A stretch of DNA of 64,000 nucleotides from an uncultured Paludibaculum sp. (GTDB taxonomy: Bacteria > Acidobacteriota > Terriglobia > Bryobacterales > Bryobacteraceae): positions 1,237,974-1,301,973 of the forward strand of contig NZ_OY762268.1 in the NCBI RefSeq assembly GCF_963665245.1, in the 5' to 3' direction. Within the stretch, counting starts at the first letter, position 1. Each line of letters opens with the position of its first letter. This document shows positions 19,974 through 27,735 of this stretch, in pieces. Below the pieces are notes generated by a model. That model worked only from the letters and a program-made list of their open reading frames with translations. It did no database searches and was not told the origin of the DNA. The translations under genes were made by a program, and so were the position numbers.

Positions 19974-22439
19974 ATGAAGTTTATCCAGTACATCGTCGTC
20001 GGCAGTGCCATTATGCCCCTCGGGGCGATGGCGGTGACCGGGGAGATAGTCGATCCACAGAATCGAGGAGTGCCATCCGCAAGGATCCGGCTCAAGTGCG
20101 ATGAGCGCACATTTGGGACCAGGAGCGGCGTACTGGGGCAGTTCCATCTTTCTTTTGGTGGACCGGCGGGCAATTGTATGATTCAGGTGAGTCATCACGG
20201 TTTCGAACCCTTCAGTGGGCTAGTGAGTGCTGACAATCGAAAGCTGACCATCAGGCTGAATCTCGCGGTGGTGCGGACCTCGCTGCGTGTGGACTCCAGT
20301 GAACAGGCTGCCGCGTCGCCTCCAGATGGCGCATTTGCATCGAGCGTGCTGACGGACAACGAGTTCGAGCAAGTCTCCCGCAGCACGGAGAGTCTTGTCC
20401 GGTACGTCAAGTTGCAGGCTGGGGCCATAGTTGGGGCAGATGCTCTTTATGTAGATGGATTGCCGAGCAGCGAACTTCCATCGACGGACATGATTTCTCG
20501 CATCGAAGTCAACAGCGACCCGTTTAGCGCCGAGTACTCGGATGGGGACAGTAATCGCATCGAGATCACAACAAAGACCCCCAATCGAAAGTTTCGATTC
20601 AGTCTTGGAGGCGATCCGCCTGGATTGGGCGGCCGGAGTCCACTGGCGGCCGGTCTCCGCAGGGTCGCGAAATCATACAACGGGCGATTGGTGGGTTTCG
20701 TGCCTCGACTGCCGGTTAGTTTCTCGGCCCAAGCCAGCATCGGGAGAATGCTGGATAAGGTTCCAGTAGTGGCCAATTTGCTCGCTGCGAGGAGGCAAGA
20801 TGCCTCTGGCGAGCGTCCCTTCACCACAGTGGACCAGCGATCGGTCAACGGCAGGCTGGACGTTCAATTGTCGCCAGGGCAGCATTTGCGCAGTCGTGTG
20901 ACATACAGCGGATCGGGAACCATAGGCTTCAACGCGGGTACTGGAGGGCTTGTATTGCAGGAGGCGGGCTTCCGATCCTCCCAGGATTCACACCAGCTTA
21001 GGGCCACCTTTGACTACGCAGGTGCGAGGCTTTTACACAGCGGGGGTGTCGTCGTTACGCAGACGCGATCTGCTGCATTCGCCAACTCCGAGGCGGCAGC
21101 AATCTCGGTCCTGGGCGAATTTGTATCGGGCGGCTCTTCACTCGCTGAGAGCCATTCCAGCCGGAACAATTGGACCTGGAAGCATCTGGTTAGGCCGGCG
21201 GATGGAGGCGGCTGGGTTGCCGGCTTCACCGTTTCTCGATACGGCGAAAGAAATCGCGAGAGGTCCAATCCAGCGGGCGTTTATCAATTTTCCGATGTTG
21301 CCGCTTACCTAGCCGCTCTGGATGGCGCGCCTACTGGCACGCTCTTCGGCACCCAAGGCAATGGTGCGTTCCTTTACCACGAGTTGACTGCCTCTTCGTT
21401 CGTTCAAAAAGACTTGGCGCGCTCGTCTCGCTACCGGGTGACGGGCGGATTCAGGGCGGATTACCAGCCTGGATTTGGCGCTATAGTGTCTCCGCGCATA
21501 TCCGGTGTCAGGGAATGGCAGGGGCTGATTCTCCGGGCCGGACTCGGCCTATTCGCGCGAGGTGCCCCCCGGCACATGCTGACCTGGGCGCTTCGCAACG
21601 ATGGGGAACACCTCCGGCCGTTTATCCTGCGCAATGTTGCGTTGGGCGTAGATGCCTCGAAGTTGGAACATGCGGAAGAGACGGTTCGATCCCAGATGGA
21701 TCCCCACCTCTCCCAGACTCGAGAGCTGATGGCCAAGATGTCAATTGAGCGGCCAATGAAGGCATTCCTGCCGGGGCTGGAGTACACATGGTCGGCGAGT
21801 GAACACCTGTGGGGCGTGCGACGGCTGCCTACTGGATTGGGGTGGGTCGATCTGGTGGAAGCAAACCGATCTGCCGAGCGCCACCGACTGCACGCGAAGC
21901 TCGTGCTCAAAATGAAGGTTCTGAGCATCGCCTCCCACTACCAGTGGATACATTCTACTGATGATGGTTCCGGCCCAAATTCCTTCCCTGTTGTGCAGAA
22001 TAGCCTGCGCGGCGAATGGGCCCGGAGCGCGGGATTGGCTGCACATAATGTCACCATGGCTGGCAGCATCCAGCTTCCGGCGCGGACTTTTCTGACTCTT
22101 GCCGAATCTTGGCACGGGTCAGTGCCTTATAACGTGACCACTGGTTTGGACAGCTATGGAAACGGACTCTTCAATGATCGCGGAGGACGGCCACGCAATA
22201 GCGGCAATGGGCCGGGTTCCAATTTCCTCAGTGCGTACGCTGTCAAGAGGCTGGCTCTGCCTAGGGGCCTCACCGGCGAACACGCCAGAAAGCACCTCAG
22301 TGTCGGTGCACAGATAGACAATTTGCTGAATAACAGAAACTACGCGGCGGTGGGGTCGATTGCGGGTTCGGCGACATTTGGTAAGCCAATTCTGGCACAG
22401 GCTGGCAGGTCGATTAAGTTTTCGCTCAATCTTGACTAG
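19974..22439 (+). CDS. TonB-dependent-receptor-like outer-membrane barrel
   Basis: An 821-residue protein with a signal peptide, a short carboxypeptidase-regulatory-like domain (VTGEIVDPQNRGVPSARIRL, about residues 20-100), a plug-like region (YVDGLPSSELPSTDMISRIE, about 120-200) and a long beta-rich barrel ending NLLNNRNYAAVG...KFSLNLD. This is the Oar/Acidobacteria TonB-receptor layout, somewhat shorter than the usual 1000 or more residues. No TonB box is obvious. It starts 34 bases after the Ig-like gene on the same strand and closes the caspase operon. The role is uptake or, more likely here, an outer-membrane platform; no substrate is evident. Confidence 0.75.
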   Translation: MKFIQYIVVGSAIMPLGAMAVTGEIVDPQNRGVPSARIRLKCDERTFGTRSGVLGQFHLSFGGPAGNCMIQVSHHGFEPFSGLVSADNRKLTIRLNLAVVRTSLRVDSSEQAAASPPDGAFASSVLTDNEFEQVSRSTESLVRYVKLQAGAIVGADALYVDGLPSSELPSTDMISRIEVNSDPFSAEYSDGDSNRIEITTKTPNRKFRFSLGGDPPGLGGRSPLAAGLRRVAKSYNGRLVGFVPRLPVSFSAQASIGRMLDKVPVVANLLAARRQDASGERPFTTVDQRSVNGRLDVQLSPGQHLRSRVTYSGSGTIGFNAGTGGLVLQEAGFRSSQDSHQLRATFDYAGARLLHSGGVVVTQTRSAAFANSEAAAISVLGEFVSGGSSLAESHSSRNNWTWKHLVRPADGGGWVAGFTVSRYGERNRERSNPAGVYQFSDVAAYLAALDGAPTGTLFGTQGNGAFLYHELTASSFVQKDLARSSRYRVTGGFRADYQPGFGAIVSPRISGVREWQGLILRAGLGLFARGAPRHMLTWALRNDGEHLRPFILRNVALGVDASKLEHAEETVRSQMDPHLSQTRELMAKMSIERPMKAFLPGLEYTWSASEHLWGVRRLPTGLGWVDLVEANRSAERHRLHAKLVLKMKVLSIASHYQWIHSTDDGSGPNSFPVVQNSLRGEWARSAGLAAHNVTMAGSIQLPARTFLTLAESWHGSVPYNVTTGLDSYGNGLFNDRGGRPRNSGNGPGSNFLSAYAVKRLALPRGLTGEHARKHLSVGAQIDNLLNNRNYAAVGSIAGSATFGKPILAQAGRSIKFSLNLD

Positions 22440-22679
22440 ATGCGCTTCTCGGCGATAGAGCCGAGCGGGCCGGAAGAAAGCAACCGAAGCAGTTCGATTC
22501 CCCATCGGCAACGCGCGAGAGAGATGGCCGACGTCCTGGCTACCCTAAAGCGGACCGATGGATAGACCAGGCGCTACACCCCTCGCCTCCACCGGCTTGC
22601 TGCCCCTTTTTCGGCGTTATGGGCGCCTAGATAATGGCAGAATATACGGCGGAAGTAGATGCAAGTTCGGAGGCTTCCG

Positions 22680-24218
22680 ATGGTCCTCAGGGTGCTCGTG
22701 TTTTGCGCGGCTGCCGGATTGTGCGCGGAGGACCGTGACGCCGCTCTGGATTTGATCGAGCGGGCCAGAAGCGCTCCGGCGGAGATCCATGCCGATGTCG
22801 TTTTCCGGCTGCTGCAGGCCCAGAAGGTCCCTGCGTCCGAGCGTTTGAAGGTGCTGGAAGAGGTGTATCGCCGTGCAGGCGAGGCTCGGGAGCCACATCC
22901 CTGGACGTTGGCCTCGCCGGCGTCTCCGCGTGGCCCGCAGGAGTACCTTGCCCAGGCGCAGACGCTACGCCTCGACGGGTTGTCGATCCGGTGCCGCGCA
23001 GTGCAGGGATTGCTTCTCACAAACGAGCGCAAGGCTCTGGAGTTGTTTGACGAAATTGCGTTGCCTGAGTATTCCAGGCCGAAATGCGAAGAGGGTTTCG
23101 TCGCCGGGAGTGGCGAATACTACTCCACGCTGGCGCAGGTGGTTCGCCGCAAGGTCTTCACCAAGGACGAACTGGCGAGGCAACGTCCCATGGAAATCGT
23201 CACGCGCGCTCTGCGGAATCTGCGGACACCCGTGGATGTCGAGGCGGCGGCCGCAGCCCTGCGGACACTGTTGGATGCGGGCTTCGACGCGGCGGCGATG
23301 GAGAGCGCCTTTGCCTCGGGACTGGCGAATGCGCGGGCCAGCGACCGCGTTTTCTCGGCCGCACTCGAGCAGAAGCATCTGGTGCCGGCAGTGATTCAAA
23401 CGGCGGCGTTGCTGGCCGAGCGTGGCGTTCCGGCAACCGGACTGATGCAGGTGCTGCGGCAATTGTTGGTCGAGCAGGTGAGTGGGCCGCGGTGCCAGGA
23501 TTCCTTTGAACGGTTGTCTGGGTCCGGCGCGAACGAGGCGTGGCGGAACGAGTTCGAGACGGTGCGGATGTTCAACCGGTTTGCCCTTTCCCTGGGAGGA
23601 GGAGAGGTCCCGGTCATTGCGGCGAAGGAGGCGAAGCCGGAGAAGATCGAGGGCCGTCTGATGGGCCGTCCCTATCAGGACGAAGCGGCGCTCATGAAAC
23701 TCGCAGTCGAGGTTGCCAGGCTGCGGACCGACGGCCAGTCAGACCGGTGGTTGACCGCTGAAGAGAAGCAGACCACCGAGTGGGCGTTCCGAGCGGGCCC
23801 GGTCTTTCGCCGAGTGGAAGACTGGCGAGCGCAGGAGGAGCGGGACACGGTCAGACAACGGATCACCCTATGGAACGCGCTGATGGACGCGTGTCCGCCC
23901 GGGGAGTGGTTTCGCAAGGCAGCGCGCGGATGGGCGAAGGGGATGAGCGACACCGCGGCGCGGAACGCAGCTCCGGCGGAGTGGCTGATCTTGCTCGAGT
24001 TCGGAATGAGGCTGGCCCGAGGATTCGATGAAGAAGGACGGCAGGAATTGGAACAAACGCGAGAGAAGCTTCCGAACATCCGAATTCCCGGTCTACCGCA
24101 TCCCAGTGGTGCGGAGATCCTGGAACTGATGCGGGAGCCGGGCGATCTAGTCATGACGCTCTACGCGGATCTGGAGAAAGCCGCGCCGCGTTTGCGAGCC
24201 AGTTGGCAATCTCATTGA
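22680..24218 (+). CDS. Secreted helical protein, function unknown
   Basis: A 512-residue protein I do not recognise. The ATG at 22680 has GGAGG six bases upstream and opens a signal peptide (MVLRVLVFCAAAGLCAED); an in-frame ATG 21 bases earlier lacks a usable ribosome site. The chain is Ala/Glu/Arg-rich and mostly helical, with possible helical repeats (DAALDLIERARSAP, VFRLLQAQKVP, EIVTRALRNLRTP). No catalytic motif. It is separated from the receptor gene by 240 bases that hold no gene, so it is probably transcribed separately. Looks like an Acidobacteriota-specific secreted protein. Confidence 0.6.
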   Translation: MVLRVLVFCAAAGLCAEDRDAALDLIERARSAPAEIHADVVFRLLQAQKVPASERLKVLEEVYRRAGEAREPHPWTLASPASPRGPQEYLAQAQTLRLDGLSIRCRAVQGLLLTNERKALELFDEIALPEYSRPKCEEGFVAGSGEYYSTLAQVVRRKVFTKDELARQRPMEIVTRALRNLRTPVDVEAAAAALRTLLDAGFDAAAMESAFASGLANARASDRVFSAALEQKHLVPAVIQTAALLAERGVPATGLMQVLRQLLVEQVSGPRCQDSFERLSGSGANEAWRNEFETVRMFNRFALSLGGGEVPVIAAKEAKPEKIEGRLMGRPYQDEAALMKLAVEVARLRTDGQSDRWLTAEEKQTTEWAFRAGPVFRRVEDWRAQEERDTVRQRITLWNALMDACPPGEWFRKAARGWAKGMSDTAARNAAPAEWLILLEFGMRLARGFDEEGRQELEQTREKLPNIRIPGLPHPSGAEILELMREPGDLVMTLYADLEKAAPRLRASWQSH

Positions 24219-24315
24219 AGGACGGTGGGGGGCCGTTGGCAGCCGGTGGGCTTGGGGTCCAGCGGTCTCAGCATACAGCCACGGAACGGACGGGCATTGC
24301 TTTCGTCTGAATAGC

Positions 24316-24340
24316 GCTATATCATAATTCGTAATATGGC
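24316..24340 (+). promoter_or_regulatory. Imperfect palindrome over the PadR start codon (probable operator)
   Basis: GCTATAT and ATATGGC face each other around 11 bases and pair at 6 of 7 positions; the second arm contains the ATG of the PadR gene. A -10-like TATCAT lies at 24320-24325, so transcription would start close to the ATG. Autoregulation by the PadR protein is the natural inference. Confidence 0.4.
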
Positions 24341-24650
24341 AAGGAAGAGCGCCGCCGGCCCGGCCTCCGATCCAGAGCTGCTGATTCTGTCCAGCTTGGC
24401 GGAGGGGCCGAAACACGGATATGCGATCATGCTCGACATCAGCGCGTTCTCCGGAATCGAGCTCGGAGCAGGCACCCTCTACAGCGCGATCACACGACTG
24501 GTCGAGAACGGCTGGATGGCGCCGGAAGAAGCACGGGGCCGGCAGCGGCCCTACCGGCTCACAGTCCGTGGACATCAGCATTTACGGGAACAGCTGGAAA
24601 GGATGCGTCAGCTCGCAACTGTAGGGATACGGAGGCTGCGAACCGCATGA
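24336..24650 (+). CDS. PadR-family transcriptional regulator
   Basis: A 104-residue winged-helix protein: LLILSSLAEGPKHGYAIML, GAGTLYSAITRLVENGW and a C-terminal wing/helix (YRLTVRGHQHLREQLERM) follow the PadR pattern. It lacks the long C-terminal dimerisation domain of large PadRs. Its TGA overlaps the next ATG (ATGA), so it is coupled to the membrane-protein gene. There is no Shine-Dalgarno before the ATG; the mRNA may be leaderless. It probably controls this two-gene operon in response to a small molecule. Confidence 0.88.
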   Translation: MARKSAAGPASDPELLILSSLAEGPKHGYAIMLDISAFSGIELGAGTLYSAITRLVENGWMAPEEARGRQRPYRLTVRGHQHLREQLERMRQLATVGIRRLRTA

Positions 24651-25285
24651 ACACAAAGTCCCATATAGTCGCAGGACTCTTGCAGCTCTATCCTGCTGAA
24701 TGGCGTACCGAGTATGGCGAAGAGCTCGGGGCGCTGCTTGCGCTCCGGCCGATCACCCCTGCCGTCCTGGTTGATGTGGCTCGGAGCGCCGCACGGGAGC
24801 GTTTGAAACGCGACGGAGTTTGGATAGTGTGTGGCGTATCCCTCTTTATCTGGACGGTCCTTGGCATCTGCCTGAACAACACCGCCCCGCTGTCTCATGA
24901 GAGCTATGGGCGATACAAGGACTTGTGGATCGTCTTGGTTCTGCTGGCAGGGTGTTTGACCGCTGTGCGAAGGCCGGCCGCAAGCCCGTCATGGGCGGCC
25001 GCGAAAGCAGCGTTACTTGGCCTTGTGCCCGAAATAGCGGCTTTGACGCTCTGGGCGGCCGGTGCCGTTCATCCCCTCGTGGCGAAGGCTGCCGGCCCGT
25101 TCCCACTGTTGGAGTGCCGTCTCGCGGTGTTTGACATGACATTCCCGACCGTTCCTCAGCCTGGTTTTGCGGTGGTCCCGTTCGCCATCGTCGTCGCTTT
25201 GCTGCGAGCCTGCGGGATAGGGTTCGTCGGAGGACTGCTGGGGCGGGTTATATCGTTTCTCTCGCCGCGTCTGCGCCTGCGCTGA
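24647..25285 (+). CDS. Multi-pass membrane protein in PadR operon
   Basis: A 212-residue protein with four or five hydrophobic segments: VWIVCGVSLFIWTVLGICL, LWIVLVLLAGCLTAV, AALLGLVPEIAALTLWAAGA, FAVVPFAIVVALLRACGIGF. The N-terminal part (LLQLYPAEWRTEYGEELGAL) is an amphipathic region seen in membrane proteins paired with PadR regulators in Acidobacteriota. Coupled by ATGA to the PadR gene. Function unknown; a role in envelope stress or drug response is only suggested by the pairing. Confidence 0.7.
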   Translation: MNTKSHIVAGLLQLYPAEWRTEYGEELGALLALRPITPAVLVDVARSAARERLKRDGVWIVCGVSLFIWTVLGICLNNTAPLSHESYGRYKDLWIVLVLLAGCLTAVRRPAASPSWAAAKAALLGLVPEIAALTLWAAGAVHPLVAKAAGPFPLLECRLAVFDMTFPTVPQPGFAVVPFAIVVALLRACGIGFVGGLLGRVISFLSPRLRLR

Positions 25286-26112
25286 GTGGCACCGTTGAGG
25301 ACCCGGCGGCAAGCGGACCGGTTCGCGCCGGGGCGAATACTGAGGAAACGGGGATAGCCTGGCTGACCCCAACGCTGGCAGCCTCGTCTCCACGATTCGG
25401 GCCCTTGTCTGTGATCGGTGCCATCCTGCGGCAAGAACCAATCGCGTGCCGGCTCCGAGGTCTCGGCCGGCCGCCATTTGCGTCTCCGTGCCCACCACTT
25501 TCAGACAAACATAAGCGAGATTCCCTAGAGTAACTCGTCGAGAATGACGACCAGCGCCAGGAAACCAGACGGCGACTCTGAGCGCAATCATTCAGAAACG
25601 ATCAGCGCAGCCGGGTGGTAACCCGCAACGTCGAAGATGCGGCGGATGTGGGCCCGCTTACTACCGTGCGCGGTTCGCAGCGGTGTGAGCCCCGCGGAGC
25701 TTCGTCGCTTCCGGCTGCCCTCCGGACCATGAGCGATTCCATAGCTGACGCGAGCACTTCCCGAGATTCCACCGAGGTCGATAAAAAAGGACCGCAATAC
25801 GGAACTTTGGTGATATATTCCATAGCACCTGGGCCTTGAGATCAAACGAATATTCTGTGTTGCCTGCTAGTCGGGCACTCTACGCTGGCATCCGGAGGGG
25901 AGCAACAACTTGGGAAGACTGATGGCCGGCGAGACCTGCGCGTATGTCGCACTGTGTCCCGTCGCCGTGCCGACACGCAACACTCGCCTAAGGATCTGCA
26001 AACGAGCCGAACGTTACCCGTCAACCAACGGGACAACTAGCGCCCGGATGACCGCAAGGCCGCGGCGTGGAGCGCCGCCCGAACACCCGACCCGCGGGAG
26101 GCCTGCCGCCGA
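25286..26112 (+). other. Non-coding stretch with one dispersed repeat
   Basis: About 830 bases without a gene that I can support on either strand. The only structure seen is the dispersed repeat copy at 25653-25683. The end of the stretch must contain the promoter of the Hint-domain gene, but no clear boxes are visible. Confidence 0.6.
25653..25683 (+). repeat. Dispersed intergenic repeat, copy 2
   Basis: A 31-base core matching 5590-5620 at 26 of 31 positions in the same orientation, including the exact shared run CGCGGTTCGCA. It lies in non-coding DNA. Confidence 0.6.
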
Positions 26113-27645
26113 ATGCGTAGTGCCGGAAATGGACTTCAAGCCGTGAGCACGCTAAGCCCGCAAGACCTTTTCTCGTTGAGCGACCGTGATGTCAGGGCTG
26201 CCGTGCAGAGCCAGCATCTCCTCCAACTGCAAGGCAGTCCGTCTGTCCGGGATGTCTTCTTCGGCGGCGCCAGGGCCGCGGTGGGACCACACGATCCGGT
26301 CTTTGTCGATGATACGGCCTCGGCGCTGGTCTGCTCGTCCATTGCCATGAGTTCTCTCTACCGGTTTCGCGACTGCGTGAACCCGGCGGCGGCCGAGACA
26401 CTCTGGAGAACGAATCTCGCCGTTGACAACCCCAAGGCTATTGCCGAAGGCCAGTTGCTCTATGGATGGGCCTACCCCAAACAGTGCAAGAGCGCTAATG
26501 CCACGTTTGAAGCCTATATGACCGACGGGGCCGCCAAATGGGCCCAGGAGCTGGCCAGTCACGTCATAACGGACGCCTTTATCAACGTGACGATGAACAA
26601 AGAGATCTTCGGCCAGCCAAATTGGCTCGAACAACTCAATCATCTCTTCTACAAGCTCTATCGACTCGATCCGGCGCACATCGATCCAGTCCTCTCGAAA
26701 TGGAAAGCAGCCTTTCCGGACAAGCATATCGTTCAGAACTGGGACCGCCGCAACTTCATTCCCTACATGGGCTTTGAGAAAGTGCCCGAACTGTTTCTCA
26801 GCTCAGTGAACGCAGCAATCGGCCAGAGAACGCAGCAGGGTACGAGATTCAAGACCGGCTTCTCGCAGCCGGGCTCAGGGACGTCCCGCGGCTTCTACGA
26901 GCCCATCTATCATTTTGGCCACGACGTTCAGCAGTTCCTGCAAGCCAGGCCCAAGCAACTCAACCTCACAACCGGAGCACAGCCTGACAACGTAGAGGGC
27001 GGGTCCTCGAGCTGTTTTGTCGCGGGGACACCGATCCACATGGCTGACGGCAGCGTCCTGCCAATCGAGCAGGTCGGAGAGTCGCACGTCGTTCTCACCA
27101 AGGACGGGCAATCGGCGACTCACTCCGATGAAACCGTGGCTCTGGTGCTCGATCGACCCACGCTGGTATATGGCATCGACGACGGCGCCACGGCGGAGGA
27201 GCCCTTTTTCTCCGGCGGGCACCTCTTCCACACCGACGATGGCTGGAAGGCGATCGACGTCGATGTTGCGCACATCGAGAACCCAGGCCGCGCCGTCGGA
27301 ACGCTATCGGCCGGCGATGTGATCTACCGAATCAGGAGCCTTGCGCCGTTCACTTACGAACGGGTCACGATCAGGGGTTTCACCGCCGCCGTGATCCAGC
27401 CAGGCGAGAAACTGTACGGCCTCCATCTGGTGGATGGCCATCGTTCCTACCACGCCCATGGCTACCTGGTCGGCATGAACTATCCCGTCCTTACGGCCAA
27501 GCGCCTGAGAGACGGCCTTGAGAAGCTGACGGTCCAGGAGCGGCGTTATCTTGCCGCCCGACTTGAGCCTGCGCTCCCACTCCTCCGGTACGCTCTCGGC
27601 GACTTTATCGAGGAGCCTATTCGACAGGCTTTGTCAGAGCACTAA
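26113..27645 (+). CDS. Hint (hedgehog/intein-type) domain protein
   Basis: A 510-residue protein. Residues 1-295 are an unrecognised helical region; from Cys301 the chain has the Hint fold signatures: SSSCFVAGTPIHMADGS at the N-terminal splice-type junction, GGHLFHTDDGWKAID as the central His block, and GLHLVDGHRSYHAHGYLVGM as the last block. The terminal His-Asn and a following Cys/Ser needed for intein splicing are absent, so cleavage at Cys301, not splicing, is the likely reaction. Hint domains of this kind release effector parts in polymorphic toxins and secreted proteins. The ATG has GGGAGG upstream at a rather long 11 bases; a GTG ten codons later is possible. No signal peptide. It is followed 90 bases later by a large protein with a C-terminal membrane block. 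Confidence 0.8.
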   Translation: MRSAGNGLQAVSTLSPQDLFSLSDRDVRAAVQSQHLLQLQGSPSVRDVFFGGARAAVGPHDPVFVDDTASALVCSSIAMSSLYRFRDCVNPAAAETLWRTNLAVDNPKAIAEGQLLYGWAYPKQCKSANATFEAYMTDGAAKWAQELASHVITDAFINVTMNKEIFGQPNWLEQLNHLFYKLYRLDPAHIDPVLSKWKAAFPDKHIVQNWDRRNFIPYMGFEKVPELFLSSVNAAIGQRTQQGTRFKTGFSQPGSGTSRGFYEPIYHFGHDVQQFLQARPKQLNLTTGAQPDNVEGGSSSCFVAGTPIHMADGSVLPIEQVGESHVVLTKDGQSATHSDETVALVLDRPTLVYGIDDGATAEEPFFSGGHLFHTDDGWKAIDVDVAHIENPGRAVGTLSAGDVIYRIRSLAPFTYERVTIRGFTAAVIQPGEKLYGLHLVDGHRSYHAHGYLVGMNYPVLTAKRLRDGLEKLTVQERRYLAARLEPALPLLRYALGDFIEEPIRQALSEH

Positions 27646-27735
27646 CCGAGCGACGCCTCGCCGGGCCGCAGGAGCAGCCTGCGGAAAGGCAGCGTTCGCG
27701 TTGTTCCAATTTCACGCGTACGAGGAGACAAATCG

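Noticed and set aside
26113..27645. Functional intein in the Hint protein
   Set aside because: The final His-Asn and following Cys/Ser/Thr needed for splicing are missing and no second host half follows.
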